The position numbers and the translations under genes are program-made. The notes under the pieces were generated by a model. It searched no databases and was not told the origin of the DNA. It saw only the letters and a program-made list of their open reading frames with translations. Positions 20,703-31,829 of a stretch of 64,000 nt of DNA are shown piece by piece (within the stretch, counting starts at the first letter, position 1; each line of letters opens with the position of its first letter). The stretch is from NCBI GenBank assembly GCA_036346225.1, contig JARFIW010001346.1:124001-188000 (forward strand), read 5' to 3'. The DNA comes from Platerodrilus igneus (taxonomy: Eukaryota > Arthropoda > Insecta > Coleoptera > Lycidae).

Positions 20703-20846
20703 TCAAGCAATGTTTATGAGCTTCTTTGAATTCTGGTTGTGAAGTAGTATATCCTTTTCGCGTTCCACAAACTTCTTTCGTACGGCATCCTGCATAAAAT
20801 GATGCTTATGTTTACTTACAATAAAATCCTTAGCGTCCGTCATCAT
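20703..20846 (-). CDS. Short helical frame between ATPase and small-protein frame
   Basis: 47 codons from the ATG at 20,846 (MMTDAKDFIVSKHK..., QDAVRKKFVEREKDILL) to a TGA at 20,703. More open sequence rich in Lys/Pro continues beyond the stop (IPKPIKEIKVKKQSR). It starts 18 bases downstream of the ATPase stop, on the same strand, an arrangement typical of compact viral gene blocks. It is likely the N-terminal part of a longer protein with one nonsense change. I cannot identify the family. Confidence 0.35.
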   Translation of the reverse strand: MMTDAKDFIVSKHKHHFMQDAVRKKFVEREKDILLHNQNSKKLINIA

Positions 20847-20863
20847 GAAACTTGGGATTGGGT

Positions 20864-21493
20864 CTAACCATTAACGGCTTCTTCTATATTTATATACTCA
20901 TCAAAATTTTTTCTATATCGCCCCTTACCCAAATCAAAATCTTTTACAATAGTAATAAAACTATGTTTAGAGTCATCACCATTCCAGCGTCGCTGACAAA
21001 TTTCTTTAAACTTTATAAAGGGCATATCATTGCCAAAATGATTTAGAAAGTTATGCCAAAGATTTGCATCATCCTGTTTCCATATTGAAATAACATTAGC
21101 GTTATCTCTAAGTCCGTGCTTTACTGTGCTGGCATACGTTTGACATAAGTAAAAGGAATCAATACTCTTATGTCTACCAAAGGAGAAAAACTGTGCGATC
21201 TTGTTTTGATCGTTTGCATGAATATCATCAAGGACAATAATTGAATCTTCTTTTGCATCCTCTGGCCTAATCAAATCTTTATAGTTCCCAAATTCGTAGT
21301 AACCAATATCTCTCTTTAAGGGTTCAAATAACTTTCTTAACAGTTCATACTTTGGCTGATATAAACTTTTAGAAAACACATAGACGTTTTGGAATCTAAG
21401 TCCATTCTCATGTAAAATGAGAGATATTAGAGCGTTGGTTTTTTCACAACTCAATGGTCCAGCAAATATTGCCCTTATATTGGATTGGAACAA
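20864..21493 (-). pseudogene. Maverick packaging ATPase (FtsK/HerA-A32 type)
   Basis: 209 open codons of the genome-packaging ATPase. The Walker A region reads AGPLSCEKTNAL, so the loop glycine before K-T is replaced by Glu, which should damage nucleotide binding. Walker B is SIIVLDDIHA. A conserved downstream FSFGRHKSIDSFYLCQTYA segment follows. The frame has no ATG of its own; it continues upstream past 21,493 in open sequence to about 21,580, where a one-base shift separates it from the HTH frame that overlaps it (21,475-21,747). In Mavericks this enzyme would drive DNA into capsids. With capsid genes absent here it has no visible partner. Confidence 0.88.
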
Positions 21494-21747
21494 AGGTCCA
21501 TGTTTACCAACTTCCTTTGCACTAGAAGTGGTATATGTATCAAAGTTTTGTATGGGTATTTTAACTTTTGTCGTGCAGCTTCCACCGGGATATTTGATTC
21601 TCTACTTTTATTTCGAGCACCAAGTTTATAGAGGTGATCCCGTAGCGTTGTTCTGGGCACATTGTACAACCTACTAGCTTTACGCGTATTTAACACACCT
21701 TTCCGAATTTCACTAATTGCTTTCTCTAAAGATTGCTTGGTGTACAT
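21475..21747 (-). pseudogene. Pipsqueak-type helix-turn-helix, N-terminal part of the ATPase gene
   Basis: 90 codons from the ATG at 21,747. Residues about 4-45 form a psq/CENP-B-like HTH (LEKAISEIRKGVLNTRKASR, then YNVPRTTLRDHLYKLG). After about residue 60 the reading frame loses family character and the ATPase continues in another frame, so the ancestral gene seems to be an HTH-ATPase fusion. The HTH would bind DNA, perhaps the TIRs next to it, and guide packaging; that role is inference. Confidence 0.78.
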
Positions 21748-21807
21748 CTTTCAAATATACAGCTAAGACTGATTCAAAAATTTCAAAAAGCAGTTTTTTA
21801 TACTAAA

Positions 21808-21916
21808 TAGTCCATCCCCGCCAGCCTGCCCGTCCGTCCATCCACCCGCCCGCCCTCCCGCACGTCCATCCGCCCACCAACCCCTCCGCATTTGTCCGCC
21901 CGCCCGCCCATGCGAC
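21808..21916 (+). repeat. C-rich minisatellite at the inner edge of the right TIR
   Basis: Irregular repeats of CCxCCCGCCCGTCC type (ccgtccgtccatccacccgc, cgcccgcccgcc). Strand composition is extreme, with almost no G apart from single positions in an otherwise AT-rich element. It lies exactly between the HTH/ATPase promoter region and the right TIR, and has no counterpart at the left TIR inner edge. Confidence 0.85.
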
Positions 21917-22731
21917 CGGGTGCAGATGACAAGCGTTTCGTCATCCCTAACACGGCCTTAACGTATGCATGGGGGCATAGGGAAATAGATAATAGATTTT
22001 ATTTTACTTAGTTTATAAGTTGTATATATTACTCGGATTTAAGTTGTACACATTACGTGACTGTTTTAGGGTCACAATGTATATACATGTTTAGCCTAAA
22101 AACGTGTACAATGATAATATTGTTGTAAATGTAGATATATACAAAGAATCTATTACTACTGTGTATAGAATGTCTAATAAATTTTTATTTCCATATATAT
22201 TACAGTTTATTTTAATTTCTGTGCTCAATCACCGATCCCAGAGAACGGAAACAATTACCCTTTACAATTTTGATTACCCATACCTATGCCATATAATTTT
22301 GAGTGCATATGTTAGCTCGATTTAAAATATTTTTAAATTTTTTCTAAACCGCAAAATGCCGAATGGGGCACCCGCAAAGCCGATAACATAATGAAGAATT
22401 CATACGAGTCATGAGGATCGTTAAAAAATTTTTATAGTCTGCAAAATGATGAATAGGGCACCCGAAACCCGGTAAACATAATGAAGAATTCATATGAGTC
22501 ATGAGAATTGTCGTAAGACCCCCTTCCCCCTTCAACACCCTACAACTAGTAGGCTAGGAGAAAGGGGTAGGAGGGGGGCGGCGATCCAGTGAAAAACGGT
22601 GTGCGCCAGAAGTGTGTTGAGGATCGTCAGAATTTACCAGGCACACCACCTCAACAACTGCGAACTAGATGGGGGGGGGGATCGATCGAGTGAGGATCGA
22701 AGTGTGCCAGAACATACCTATTCTATCTACT
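21917..22731 (-). repeat. Maverick right terminal inverted repeat
   Basis: Complement of 5,486-6,393. Its inner 90 bp still encode the last 30 codons of PolB, open and ending in the same TAG/TAA position (pattern ADDKRFVIP, LTYAWGH, NRFYFT). It contains two ~83-bp subterminal repeats at 22,325-22,510 and a G9 run near 22,672 that is shorter in the left TIR. Confidence 0.92.
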
Positions 22732-22737
22732 TACAAA
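22732..22737. repeat. Target-site duplication TACAAA, right
   Basis: Directly follows the terminal CTATCTACT and is identical to 5,480-5,485. Confidence 0.93.
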
Positions 22738-24520
22738 AGTGATTTAATTCCTTAAAATGATTTCCATTAAGCTAGATACTTTTGATTTATTTGTTTTTTA
22801 ATATTTGTTTAAGAATGTCTATCATGTACTTGTAACGAAAACATAAATAGGTAATACAGTTGAAAATGTAAACCTGTAATAGTGTAAACACTTTTTTTGT
22901 TGGTGTTTTTCACATGTAGAGATGATGGTTCCAGTTTTGTTATAATAAACTATTTTGCAATTACCTCAAGGCTGATTAAAATTCAGGTAATTTAACCTTG
23001 GCTTGTGATAGTTTTCTTTCAACTAGCAGTTTTTAGGTAGGTATGTATGCAAGTGTCCTTAATATAACGTTTATTTTGTTCAATAATAGGGTACTTAATG
23101 ATTCGTCATGTGAATTTTAGGCCAGAATCACTTTCCTGATCTCAAGTTTCAGTATTCTTTTGTTATTCTTTTTGGTACTTTTCCCTAAAACCTCCTCGAG
23201 ATTAGGTGGCGTTCAGGATGCTTCCCGATTAAGGCATATTACACACCCGATAGTATCTTGGGACCCTTACATTATAATGTGAATAAGGGCCGCTATACTT
23301 GCGGCCACGTCCTTAATGCTCCACCCGAAGTTACTACATTGGATTTAACGCGAAATTTAACATGCTTCAAATGTAATCTAACTTCAAAATTAATCGATTC
23401 TAAATAAAAATCTAACAAACTGTAACAAAACTAAAAATAGGTTTTGAATAATGGTATCCCTATCGTTGACTTTGGAGTGTGTCGAATCAAAAGACACAAG
23501 TAAAATGAAAGGGGAAGGGATCCGAAATACCGGATAGCAGCTGCCAGCTCTGCTTACCGATGCGACCTGAGGGGTCGTCTTAAAACTATCCAAATCTTGC
23601 TAGCCAATTTTTAAAAAAAATGGATTCAATTTTTCTAAGCATTTGCCAAATATTTTAATAGTGAATCCAGTTATTTTGCCTACTCTATAAATTTACAAAT
23701 TCGTGTGTCCTGGTTTAAGAATTTTATTCTAAGTCAATTCCATATTCGTTCCTTACGTTTCCTATCGTTCCCTAACTTGGCGTATTATAATTACATTCTT
23801 CTTTCCTATAGATACTGCGCCCAAAAAATAGGCGGCAGAACTTCAAACGAATTAAATCAAGCTACAAAGCACTACATGCAGGAAAAAATATAAATATTAA
23901 AATAAATACAAATATAATATAAATATATAAATAAACATAAAATATATATATATATATAAATAAATAAATAAATATCTAAATAAGCAAAAGCATGTAGCAG
24001 TGCATAAATTAGCAAAACATTACTCAAATTATCAGTTGCACTCGCTTAAGCATTATGATGGCTAGCGCTATTACACACAAAAACGTGCTTGTTAAATTAT
24101 TTCAAAATCTTCTTATTAATACAAGTCAATGCTTATGCGAGTAGAGCCGCCACAATTTTATTCCTACCTCGTACATAAATTTCTCCAACATCCGAAGATC
24201 TTGTAGTTTTCTTACGTTTATTGATATCTTACTGCTAAAGGGTGATGGATATGTACTGTTAAAGTCTTGGTTGGTATGCACTAAACCTTCGGGGGGGGAT
24301 CGGATATCACTTTAAAAGTCCTGAAGGATGCACGGTTTCACTCTATTATATTTCTTTATTTGTTTTACTGATTTAAATTAATGAGGGTTTTCTGATTTAG
24401 TTTGTTATTATTTATTTACGTTTGATTTATTCCTGATACTCCGCGCGTTTAAGGAGAGGCAGTAATTGTTTCAGTTGTGTGGGGGGTTCGTCGTGCATAA
24501 TAGATTTTTAGTTAATGGTT
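22738..24520. other. AT-rich spacer, no gene seen
   Basis: It holds a short TA run at 23,939-23,957 and A/T-rich simple sequence at 23,880-23,990. The open frames near 23,390 and 23,705 have no recognisable composition or partner. Confidence 0.4.
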
Positions 24521-24676
24521 TTTGTTTTTGTCTTTGCTTTTAAATTTTTTTTAATCTTTTTTTATTTTTATCTTTTTTTCTTTTATTTAACAGGTTTTAA
24601 ATCGTACTCATATATCGTGCCAAGTTGAATTCTAGTTTTCCAATCCTCCGTCCGCTCCCCTACCCTAGCCCCCGAT

Positions 24677-25135
24677 TTACGCCCGGTTATCACCGTCCAA
24701 TCTCGCGACCCTTCCGGCAAATTCTTTAAAGGCTGTCCAGAACGCCTTCTGGTTAGCCACTTCCCCGACTTCCTCTAGACTCTTTAGCCATGCTAGCCCT
24801 ACTATAGCCAACTTTCCATCAGCCAACCCTCGATTTGCCACCTCGAGCGGACAGTCGAAGAGCAGGTGTTTTCCGCTTTCTGCGCTCTCGCCGCATTTGC
24901 AGCAATCGTTGTCGGTTAAACCGAATCTTTGCAAATACACCTTTAAGGCGTCATGCCCTGTTATTAGCTGCACCATTTTATGGTTGAGCTCCAGCTTGAT
25001 CTTATCTCTAGCTACTATACTCGGTATGAATTTAAGTGTCAACCTGCCCGTGGCAGCGTTGTTCCACATCTCTTCCCATTGTCGTATTGCTCTTTCCTGC
25101 AGCTTTCTTTTAATCAGAGACCTCGGTATCGACAA
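24677..25135 (-). pseudogene. Non-LTR ORF2 C-terminus with Cys/His knuckle
   Basis: 152 codons. The conserved end of R1/I-type ORF2 is seen: TGRLTLKFIPSIV, QLITGHDALKVYLQRFGL, then C-C-x-C-G...H...C (CCKCGESAESGKHLLFDC), which is the H/C-rich nucleic-acid binding knuckle after RNase H. The frame is open to a stop at 24,677, close to the 3' UTR. A frame break separates it from the RNase H piece upstream. Confidence 0.82.
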
Positions 25136-25351
25136 GTACGATATCCGGAAGTCGCCCGTCGCGGCCTCTTCAGCTAATTCGTCAGCCCTATTATTTCCTA
25201 CGTTACCATCGTGCGAACTAACCCAACAGAACTTTAAATGTCAAAACCGGAACGCCGTATGTGCTACCCTCCAGACGTCCTCTAGGAGGTCTGTCGAGGT
25301 GTTCATATTTGTTAAGGCCGTCAGCGCTGATTTACTATCGCTGATCATGTA

Positions 25352-25786
25352 CTACACGTTTCTACGCGTGTGATTTATCGCATAATCGATAGCTTCCCGT
25401 ATAGCAACCAATGCGCACTGGAAGATAGTGCTCCAGTTCGCGAGTTTGGTCTGCAACCGAAACACTTCCCTTTGCTCGTTATATACGACAAACGCCGTGC
25501 CTGCTTGCCCATCGTCCATACGTGAACCGTCCGTGTAAATTCTGATCCCTACCACGTCCCCATCACCTTCGACAAATTCGATTCCTCTAACATTAGCCGG
25601 ATGCCCTAACTCTGACCCGACCATTTTCCTCTTGACTTTCTTATTTGCAAGTATCATACTCTCTATAATTTCCTGTCCTTTCCCTGAATTAACTAATCTC
25701 CTATCTCTGATGTTCCTAACAACATATTCGATAGGGAGACTCCTACTGATCACCAGGACCGCCTCCGTGGAAGTGGTCCTGTACAC
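25352..25786 (-). pseudogene. Non-LTR ORF2 RNase H domain and RT thumb
   Basis: 144 codons. The N-terminal YRTTSTEAVLVISRSLPIEY is the conserved segment after the RT palm in this group. IYTDGSRMDDGQAGTAFVVY holds the first catalytic Asp of RNase H, and an E/A-rich helix (CALVAIREAIDYA) holds the second acidic position. The frame is lost at about 25,350, before the HxxGxxGNExAD-like part, which survives in another frame (RNNRADELAEEAA-like sense around 25,150-25,200). Confidence 0.82.
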
Positions 25787-26146
25787 CCTCGCCGCCTTGA
25801 TCGCGGTTATGCGTTACACGCTCATAAACTATCGAATTTCTCTTACTATACAACCCTCTGCCCAAACTAATGCTGCGTACAGCATCGCCGGCTTTATTGC
25901 TCCGGCGTAAACTGTCCTAAGCGATTCGCCCCTTAAACCCCAATTTATTTTCGCCAGCGCCATTATTTTATTTGATATTTCGCTGCCGTTACTTTTTACG
26001 TACTATACGTGCGCTTTCCAATTTAATTTATTGTCTTAACACCGAGGTATGTGATAGCATCCTTAAAAAAGATTATATTCCCTACCTGTCCAGGTTTCGT
26101 CCCGAAATAAAACGCCTCTGATTTGAACGTGTTAAATTTTAACAGT

Positions 26147-28179
26147 TGTAACGTATTTTTTTTTCTAGTTACACTTCCTTCTTTAACATAAAAAATAAAA
26201 CAGCTATAATTTCAATATTTAACTTGTGAATTTCCGTCCAATAGAAATTAATGCATAGTATTGATAATAACACATAGATTCATTTACCTTTATGCTCTAA
26301 GGTTCGTTACTAAGCTCTATCGAGTTGTCAATTTGTTCACTTCATTATCAGCGTTCAAACGGGCAAGCTGCTCTTCAAGATAGTGGAGTCAAGATAGTCG
26401 TGTGTAGGCACGTGGCCTCTAACAGAGTAAGAAAAAGAACTTATAATTGATTGATTCTTGGTGTCTGGAGGTCGAACCTAACAGCAATAGCGTGAGCATG
26501 ACTTTCTATAAGTCCCACCTAGAGCGGTTCAGTTGATCTCTGCAGGCCTAAGAAGACGGAAGCCCCTTTACATCATTAATACAGTTGGTATAAATTAATT
26601 AAATGGATTATACTAATATTTTTTCTTATAGTGCAATATCTTATATCATATCCTAATCCAATATCTTATATAACATCTTGAAGCAATATCATAAATTGCT
26701 ACACTTTATATAATATCTTCATGCAGTATCATGGAAGGCAATTTCATATAGGTTCTAAATTTTGTTGGAGTATTAAATTCAATCAAGCAGAAGTTAGTTT
26801 CGTCAAATAATACTTGTATTCAGAAGAACTTTGATAATCAATGGTTAAGGAAATTTCCATACAGCTGAGGTCAAGGTCCTAATTCTTTCGTTCAGCGCAA
26901 TATCATAACACGTGAGTGTACTTTAGAATTTAATCGCTTTGAATATTAATTTAGTTGCAATAAGAAAGTAGAACATTAAAAATTTCGTAACGTAAAAAGC
27001 TTTTAAGGAAACAGCAAATTAAATAACAAATCTATTGTTGTCAGAATGTTTGCACGTGCACACAAAGTGTACATTTATAAAGTTATGAATGACATTTTAT
27101 GTCAGATATATAAAAACATAGATTCAGTTGTCCTATTTAAACCTCACATGTCGTCTTACGTTAATTTAAAGTATGCTTGAATATTTTGAGGTCATGAACT
27201 TTCATTTTTTATCGACATGTGAAATTCGAGTATTAACTCTTAAATAAATGTAACTCAGAGTAACTATGTAATATTTCAACAACGCTGTGAAGGTCGAGGA
27301 AGTACTTTATTGGCTTAAAGAAAATTATGTATTATGAATAACTTAGAAAATTTCAAGTCAACATATTTAAATTTTGTAGAAAGATCCATTCAGAGATCTT
27401 GAAATTATTAAATGCAATTCTTTACTAGTATATTTCTGTTCCATAAAAATTATTAAAAGAAAATTTTATAAAGATACGAATTTAAATATTATAGTTACAT
27501 GAATCCAGAAATTTATTCAAATAGAATCTATTTTGTTTTTGAATGACTTTTTATTATTTAGATTTCAAGTAAAAAATTACAAGTCATCCCTGATTAGAAA
27601 TTGTGTTTAATGAAAACAAATTCCCTGGGTGTATATTTTAGAAGCCTAAATTCTATTATTTTATTTTTGGCAAATATTTTTGGGGACACAAATGGTGTCC
27701 ATGTTGTGCTTTTGTTTGTTCACAGGTCAAGCCGAGACATCTGTATGACATCTGGTGTTTGAGGTCTTGGTAAGTGTGTTTAAAAGAGTGAAATTCAGGT
27801 TTTATGGCTATGTTAGTGGTGTTGACATAAGGTTTCCGCATTCCCCTAATACAAGCACAGTTATATTTTGTTGGTTATAGTATTGAAAAATACGGTGGCG
27901 CTCATTAAATATATTTTTGGTCTTTTGACAACCCATGACCCAAGCTCATGATCTACCCAGAGCTAACACTCGACTAGCCGTTTATGGTTAAGAGTTTTTC
28001 TTTATCTCAAGCCATTCTCCATCTAACTTTACCTTGGGCTTACATTCATAAGAAGAAATTCTCGACCTTGTGATATCAGGTTAGGGTTTAGAAAATTTAA
28101 AGGTATAATTTTTTTAGCTGATAGTCACGAGGATAAATAAAAATATAATAAAAAAAAGTTAGAAACAATTTTTATTACA
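26147..28179 (+). repeat. 5' LTR
   Basis: 2,033 bp, TG...CA ends, nearly identical to 34,549-36,600. The minus-strand open frame of 61 codons at 27,656-27,841 is the same in both LTRs and has no family features, so I do not count it as a gene. Confidence 0.92.
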
Positions 28180-28194
28180 CTTGCGCTCACAACA

Positions 28195-28285
28195 TGGGGC
28201 CGGAATGATTTCACTTAGAGGCTCGAATGATTTCACTTAGAGGCTGGAATAATTTCACTTGGAGGCTGGAATAATTTCATTTTGT
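28195..28285 (+). repeat. Leader tandem repeat, about four 25-bp copies
   Basis: Four copies of gg(c/a)tggaat(g/a)atttcac-tt-agag type just after the 5' LTR, in the region where the primer-binding site and packaging leader lie. A primer-binding site itself was not identified with confidence. Confidence 0.7.
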
Positions 28286-28497
28286 ACACTGGGGCTAAAT
28301 AGTTTGCAATTATATTCATTGCACTGGTACTCAGCGACTGAGGTTTGAATCGATTTTAATAATGTGATTTTGTAGTTTCATTTTTTTGTTACAGGATATA
28401 GTGGGTTCTTAATATTGTTAGGACATCCTTTTGTTTGTGAATTCATCTTCAAAGATTATATTGTTGGGATACTTTAGAGAAATATAGATATTTAATT

Positions 28498-29950
28498 ATG
28501 GCAGAAATTTATAGCATCGTTCATTTACTTAAAAATGAGTTAGAATATGAATTGAACATTAGAGGCATTGAAAATTCAAGACCAGTTTCAGATAAAAGGA
28601 AAATTTTAGCTAGGTTGTTGGCCAAAGAAACAGATAAACCGGGCTGTTTGATTGGTCTTTCAAGTTATAAGGTGGATTTCGTAATAGAGAAAGAAGAAAT
28701 TGAGTTTAGTATAGAGTCAGTTAAAAATGTTTTGTTAGAATTTATTGATGATCCCGCAGATTCTATCTTTAAAAGGATACGGTCAAGATTAATACATCTT
28801 ACAGGTAGAATTCAACGGTTAAAGCTCCCTAAAAAAAATTTTGAGGAAGTTGTGCTATTTAAAAATGAAAGTTTGGCTACTATTCTTGTTGTGAAGGCAG
28901 ACCTTCACGAGAGATTAAATAAAGATTTAAGTTCAAATCATAATGATATAAGCATAAATTCTAGTGTTGCATCTAATGTGCCCACTCCAACGGTCACATA
29001 TGTCACACAGTCAGTTCCTATTGGATCATGGTCTATCAAATATTCAGGAAACCCATCTCTCATATCAATTTTTAGAAAACATTAGTGACATTGCACGAAA
29101 AGTATCTGAAGTGGAATTCTTTAATTCTGCAGTTGAATTGTTAACTGGTGATGCATTGGTATGGTATCGTTGCGTTCGTAGTTCATTAACAGATTGGAGT
29201 TCGTAGGTTAGTAGATCAAAGGAAGATTTCTTACCAGCACATCCTGAGGACGATATTTGGGATAAAATTAAAAATAGATTTCAGAAAAATGGTGAATCAG
29301 TTGTTTTATTTATTGCTAATTTGGAAAGTTTATTTAACCGATTACCTATTATTCCTGCAGAACATACTAAAGTTAGCATAGTCAAGAAAAATTTATTGCC
29401 ATATTTTATTCAGCACCTTGCTCTTACAGAGATAGAGAATATTAGTACCCTAGTTAAATTATGTAAGAAGTTAGAAGAAGCTTCCTTAAGTAAACAAAAA
29501 TCTGTTTCAGCTGTGTCATATAGTCACAAGCAGCCTATTAATAATTTTAATCCACATTTTAGAAGCAAAACCCTTAGTTCATTTCTGAATGCTTCAAGTC
29601 GTGTTTATACCACTACGTCTTCGCATTCTCCGGTTCAAGTCCTTAATTCTGCTACCCCAATATCAGAAACGAGTGGAGTAGGTAACCCTTCTATTAAACA
29701 TAAATTGGTATGTTGGAATTGTTCACGTTATGGACATACTTTCAGTGTTTGTAGATCTTTTAAGAGATTATTTTGTTATGGTTGTGGTCGTAAACGAGTG
29801 ACTAGTATCACTTGTCCGTCGTGTCCAACGAAACGAGTAAAGGAACAGAAGCTGAATAGCGAATTTCCTGTTCTTAGACAAAAAGCCACGATTATGTTGT
29901 GTGGCCAAGAAGGTTTCGCAAGGAGGAGTGGTCACAATGGCTTCAGGTAG
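28498..29950 (+). pseudogene. Gag polyprotein of the long-LTR element
   Basis: From the ATG at 28,498, 195 codons of helical, charged sequence. It is then shifted to a second frame (28,964-29,206) and stopped, and resumes at 29,321-29,950. The C-terminal part carries a CCHC zinc knuckle (CWNCSRYGHTFSVC, spacing C-x2-C-x4-H-x4-C) followed by a second Cys-rich unit (CYGCGRKR...CPSC). It would form the virus-like particle and bind the RNA. At least one frameshift (about 29,070) and one nonsense codon (29,204) break it. Confidence 0.85.
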
Positions 29951-30729
29951 TTAGAAATTTTTGCAAGACTAGAGTTCCACCTAAAGCTAATGCATTATTT
30001 AAAAAAAAGCCTTATGATAACCGCCCATATGTGATGGTAAAGTTGTTTGATATGGATATTACAGGTTTATTTGATTCTGGATGTACTACATCCATAATAG
30101 GCTCCCTCGCCGTCCCAGTGATTGAAAAAATGAAGTTAAATGTTTTTATATCTGATAAGAAAGGAGTATCGACTGCAGATGGTTCGTTAAAAATGGTAGA
30201 AGATTCAATTGATTTACCTATCCGTATTGGATCGGAATGTCGTATTTTGAACGCGTTAGTTGTACCTTCGTTGCCTCATGCTTTTATCTTTGGGAGTGAT
30301 TTTGCTAAATTGTTCGGTCTAATTGCTGATTTGAAAAACAATTCTTGGTATATTAGTGATGACGTGGGAAATCATATTTCTTATGTTGGACAGTCGTCCT
30401 TGCCTTTAAGTTGTAAAGATAGTTTGTTTAGTTTGGAAGAATTGTCAACCGAGCACAGAAAGCAAGCTCAAGCGGTTATTGATTCGTATAATGAAATAAG
30501 TAGTGAAAACAGATTGGGTCGTACTAATAAAATTGAAATGTTCATTGATACAGGTGACTCTAAGCCAGTTCGTAGAAAGCCGTATGTTATGTCGCCATAT
30601 ATGAATGAAATACTGAATAGAGAGCTAGATAATATGCTAAAGTTAGGAGTTGTAGAATCTTGCGTTAGTCCGTATTGTTCCCCGGTATTATTGGTTAAAA
30701 AGAAGTCCAGTAATGAGTATAGATTTTGA
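29899..30729 (+). pseudogene. Protease and start of reverse transcriptase
   Basis: 276 codons overlapping the end of gag by 52 bases in another frame, the usual layout for gypsy pol. The retropepsin site is LFDSGCTTSIIGS: D-S-G, intact, with the flap and a later IFGSDF (the second conserved retropepsin element). Residues about 195-276 are the RT N-terminus (KPYVMSPYMNEILNRELDNM, then LGVVESCVSPYCSPVLLVKK). A TGA at 30,727 interrupts where RT normally continues. Confidence 0.88.
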
Positions 30730-31706
30730 TTTGATGGCCGAATGTTAAATGCTGTTACCCAGCATGACAGTTACCCTATGGCAAACATAGACAGGATTCT
30801 TAATTTATTACGAGGTGCAAATTATATTTCTAGTTTAGATATGAGAAAAAGTTTTTGACAAATCCCTCTTTCAGAAAGTTCTAAAGATAAAACTGCTTTT
30901 AGCATTGTTTCTAGAGGTCAATATCGTTTCACTTGTGTACCTTTTGGACTTCAAAACGCAGCTCAAACCCAACAAGGGCTTGTTGATGCTATATTTGGAC
31001 CACGTTATGAACCTCATGTTTTTTGCTATCTTGATGATGTAATACTAGTGTCTTCTACTTTTGAAGAACATCTAGAACTTCTTGCGGATGTTAAAGAACG
31101 TCTCAAGGAAGCAAATTTGACTATTAATTTGAAGAAATGTGAGTTTTTTAAAAAATCTTTAAAGTTCCTTGGTCACATAGTTGGCTCTAACTCTCTACGT
31201 GCTGATCCCGATAAGATATCAGCTATGGTAAACTACCCACGTCCGAAGACTACGACAGAAGTTAAACGATTTTTGGGTAGTGCAGTTGATATCGTTGGTT
31301 TATTCGAAACTTCTCTTCGTTAGTGTCGTCTATTAATGACCTTATTAAGAAGAAAAAGAAAAGACAGGAAGTTATTTGGAATCCTGAGGCTGAATCGTCA
31401 TTTATACAGATTAAACAAGCTCTAGTTTCTGCTCCGTTATTATCGCAGCCGGATTATTCGCTTCCATTCATTATCGAATGTGATGCCAGTGACACTGGAT
31501 TAGGAGCTGTTTTGATTCAGAAAATTGATGATATTGAACATGTGATTTCGTACGCGAGTAAAACGCTAAATCGAGCTGAAAGGAATTATTCAGTTACTGA
31601 AAGAGAATGTCTGGCAGTAATCTTTGCGATTGAGAAATTTAGACCATGGGTTGAAGGCACCCGCTTTACAGTTGTGACATCACTTTTCTTTGTTATGGTT
31701 AAATAA
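30730..31706 (+). pseudogene. Reverse transcriptase and RNase H
   Basis: RT continues in the same frame: LDMRKSF then a TGA at about 30,856, FTCVPFGLQNAAQTQQGL, CYLDDVILVS (the Y-x-D-D catalytic box as YLDD), and KFLGHIVGS. A frameshift near 31,300 leads to 31,323-31,706 with the gypsy RNase H (IIECDASDTGLGAVLIQ, SYASKTLNRAERNYSVTERE). The end of RNase H continues in another frame to LSRATP at about 31,820. Confidence 0.88.
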
Positions 31707-31829
31707 TATTCAAAATCCGACTGGTAAATTAGCCAGGTGGGCTGTACGTTTGAAACAACATACGTTTGATTTAGTTCATAGAAAAAGTAAATTTAATGTT
31801 GTGCCCGATTGTCTTAGTCGTGCAACCCC

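Larger units (their letters stand above)
5486..22731. mobile_element. Maverick/Polinton (adintovirus-like) element, complete ends, degraded genes
   Basis: A 17,246-bp unit. It starts AGTAGATAG and ends CTATCTACT, which is the 5'-AG...CT-3' end rule of Mavericks. It is flanked by the 6-bp duplication TACAAA and has long terminal inverted repeats. Left to right: left TIR, zinc-finger/PolB gene on minus, six promoter-like tandem repeats, an 8-kb core bounded by inverted repeats and holding a tyrosine recombinase, small frames, the HTH/ATPase gene on minus, a C-rich minisatellite, right TIR. Known Mavericks also encode an RVE integrase, a cysteine protease and major and minor capsid proteins. None is visible here in any frame. 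PolB and ATPase are frameshifted, so this copy is not autonomous. Confidence 0.93.
24530..26146 (-). mobile_element. 5'-truncated non-LTR retrotransposon (R1/I-like, with RNase H)
   Basis: Minus-strand remnant. In order from high to low coordinates: RT thumb-side sequence (about 26,130-25,790, YLGV motif, then ATMLYAAL-like and YRTTSTEAVL), an RNase H domain, a C-terminal Cys/His knuckle, and an A-rich 3' tail (T-rich on plus at 24,530-24,590). The upstream part is cut at 26,146/26,147 by the LTR element. The sequence beyond the far LTR at 36,601 does not obviously continue it, so a deletion or rearrangement accompanied or followed that insertion. Confidence 0.8.

Noticed and set aside
24897..25910. 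Plus-strand frames opposite the non-LTR ORF2
   Set aside because: Shadows of the minus-strand RNase H and C-terminal domains.
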